From contig CAOKSY010000006.1 in the NCBI GenBank assembly GCA_948471525.1, positions 35,828-99,827 of the forward strand: a stretch of DNA of 64,000 nt, read 5' to 3'. The notes beneath the pieces were generated by a model. That model made no database searches, had not been told where the DNA came from, and saw only the letters and a list, made by a program, of their open reading frames with translations. Origin of the DNA: an uncultured Clostridia bacterium (GTDB lineage: Bacteria > Bacillota > Clostridia > Christensenellales > UBA3700). Positions 63,005 to 64,000 of this stretch are shown piece by piece (the stretch's first letter is position 1; every line of letters starts with the position of its first letter). Position numbers and translations under genes: made by a program.

Positions 63005-64000
63005 TTAACGCTTCATACTTTTCTGTTCCTTAAGATACTCCTGATACCTCTCAATTTGATCCTCCCTCAGATCAATCATCTCCTTCGCCGCGTCCAATGC
63101 CTGCGCGTCGCCGACGATCAACTCCGTCTCCTTGACTTTTATCTTTGTTCCGTCCGATCCCGCGTTGCGGCGAATATCCTTAAAGTATTCGTCTTCCATC
63201 TTAAAGAGCGCTACCGTAGTATCTTTCTTTATCGTCAACTTGACAAGCGGATTTACCGAAGACTGTCCGAGCAAGATATAATACGTAGACTTTTTCTCTT
63301 TGCACTTATCTTTGCCCATAGCATAAGCCTTGAGAGTATCAAAATACTTTTTCTGTTCCTTGCTCAATTTCGCATATGCTTCATCAAGTGTAAGTCTGGG
63401 AGCGACCGCTTTCTTGGGCGCAGTCGGTTTTGCCGCAGGTACTGCAACGACCTTTTCTACTGGCACTTCTACTTTGACTTCTTTCTCCACTATCTTCTCT
63501 ACGACTTTTTCGACCTCGATCGGTACTTCGACGATTTTCTCGACAGGCTTCTCTACAATCTTTTCGATCACTTGCGGTTGAGACTTATTATTTTCAGATA
63601 GTTCTATCAACTTCTCCAGCAGTCTTTCTATCCTGCTGTTGTCGGAAACCGTTCCTACAGTCTGAACCGTCTGCTGTTCGCTCAACTTCTTCAGCAAGAG
63701 TTCCTGCCCTGCGGCAAGTCTGCGGATCGTCTCGTCATCAGCCGAAGACGTCTGCAATTTGAGATCTTTAAGACTTTCTTTCAACGCATTGACTATATCT
63801 TCGCTATTATTATTCGACGTCTTGCGCATCTCTTTCAACGTCTTCTGCAATTCTTTTACCGTCTCGTCATTGACTGTCGTAGCCGCCACTTCTCGCTCGA
63901 CGACTTTTTCTACAGGTTGTTCCGACAGTTTCTGCATTAGTTTTTCATTCTGCTCTATAAGTTTCTGTACAAGTTCGTCGTTGGAAGACGCCTGTTGAGG
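63005..64000 (-). CDS. Coiled-coil protein with C-terminal conserved domain (5' end outside window)
   Basis: The frame is open to the right edge; 331 residues are visible. The first part is helical and Gln/Glu/Lys-rich (NEKLMQKLSEQ, VKELQKTLKEMRKT), followed by a V-E-K repeat tract (repeated VEK(I/V)VE and VEVP units, about 165-215 of the visible part) and Pro/Ala/Lys linker (VAVPAAKPTAPKKAV). The last 130 residues (SKEQKKYFDTLKAYAMGKDKC, YYILLGQSSVNPLVKLTIKKD, IKVKETELIVGDAQALDAAKEM) resemble the domain of the 128-residue protein at 34129-34515. It is probably a filament- or scaffold-like cytoplasmic protein; function unknown. Last residues EYLKEQKSMKR. Confidence 0.75.
   Translation of the reverse strand, partial: PQQASSNDELVQKLIEQNEKLMQKLSEQPVEKVVEREVAATTVNDETVKELQKTLKEMRKTSNNNSEDIVNALKESLKDLKLQTSSADDETIRRLAAGQELLLKKLSEQQTVQTVGTVSDNSRIERLLEKLIELSENNKSQPQVIEKIVEKPVEKIVEVPIEVEKVVEKIVEKEVKVEVPVEKVVAVPAAKPTAPKKAVAPRLTLDEAYAKLSKEQKKYFDTLKAYAMGKDKCKEKKSTYYILLGQSSVNPLVKLTIKKDTTVALFKMEDEYFKDIRRNAGSDGTKIKVKETELIVGDAQALDAAKEMIDLREDQIERYQEYLKEQKSMKR

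Noticed and set aside
63420..63560. V-E-K tract considered as a DNA tandem repeat or CRISPR-like array
   Set aside because: The repeat is at protein level with irregular codon use and no constant spacer length.

Overview
The window reads as chromosome from a Gram-positive, spore-forming member of the Bacillota (Clostridia-like). Evidence: spore genes (spoIIR, sleB-ypeB) behind forespore-type promoters, meso-DAP synthesis (dapF), a floA/nfeD pair, KtrAB, ferredoxin-type archaeal-style split glutamate synthase and many TTGACA-17-TATAAT sigma-A promoters with AGGAGG ribosome sites. The exact lineage cannot be named from the sequence. TGA is a stop here (for example, it ends carB-dapF).

Layout. 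1-5607: surface sensing (two lipoproteins; a response regulator-histidine kinase-lipoprotein operon). 5608-6300: non-coding, with a dispersed repeat. 6301-9511: spore germination and sporulation block, with a small membrane protein between. 9880-11250: citrate synthase. 11342-13570: nfeD-floA-unknown operon. 13835-31420: two giant paralogous MBG-repeat surface proteins (about 2,900 and 2,700 residues), each with its own sigma-A promoter. 31748-35913: a broken DUF2461 gene, an rRNA methyltransferase, small conserved genes and a PfkB kinase. 35968-40674: a 1568-residue membrane-anchored repeat protein. 40924-43029: KtrB-KtrA potassium uptake. 43122-44486: aldehyde dehydrogenase. 44649-51378: carA-carB/dapF-pyrG operon. 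51393-62916: nitrogen island (ANTAR regulator, GS type I, three-gene glutamate synthase, GS type III, an AmtB-PII fusion, PurF). 63005-64000: a coiled-coil protein running off the end.

How it works together. Ammonium enters through AmtB-PII, is fixed by GlnA/GlnN and passed to glutamate by GltB1-3; glutamine then feeds CarA, PyrG and PurF, all glutamine amidotransferases, so the right third of the window is one glutamine economy. DapF, fused to CarB, adds the cell-wall/lysine precursor meso-DAP. The most unusual points are the CarB-DapF fusion, the AmtB-PII fusion, a terminator-like hairpin in the glnN leader near an ANTAR RNA-binding regulator gene, two apparently leaderless genes (rlmD and the aldehyde dehydrogenase), a DUF2461 pseudogene with a Trp-to-stop lesion, and a collinear duplicated pair of giant adhesin-like proteins. 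No tRNA, rRNA, CRISPR array, transposase or phage gene was seen.
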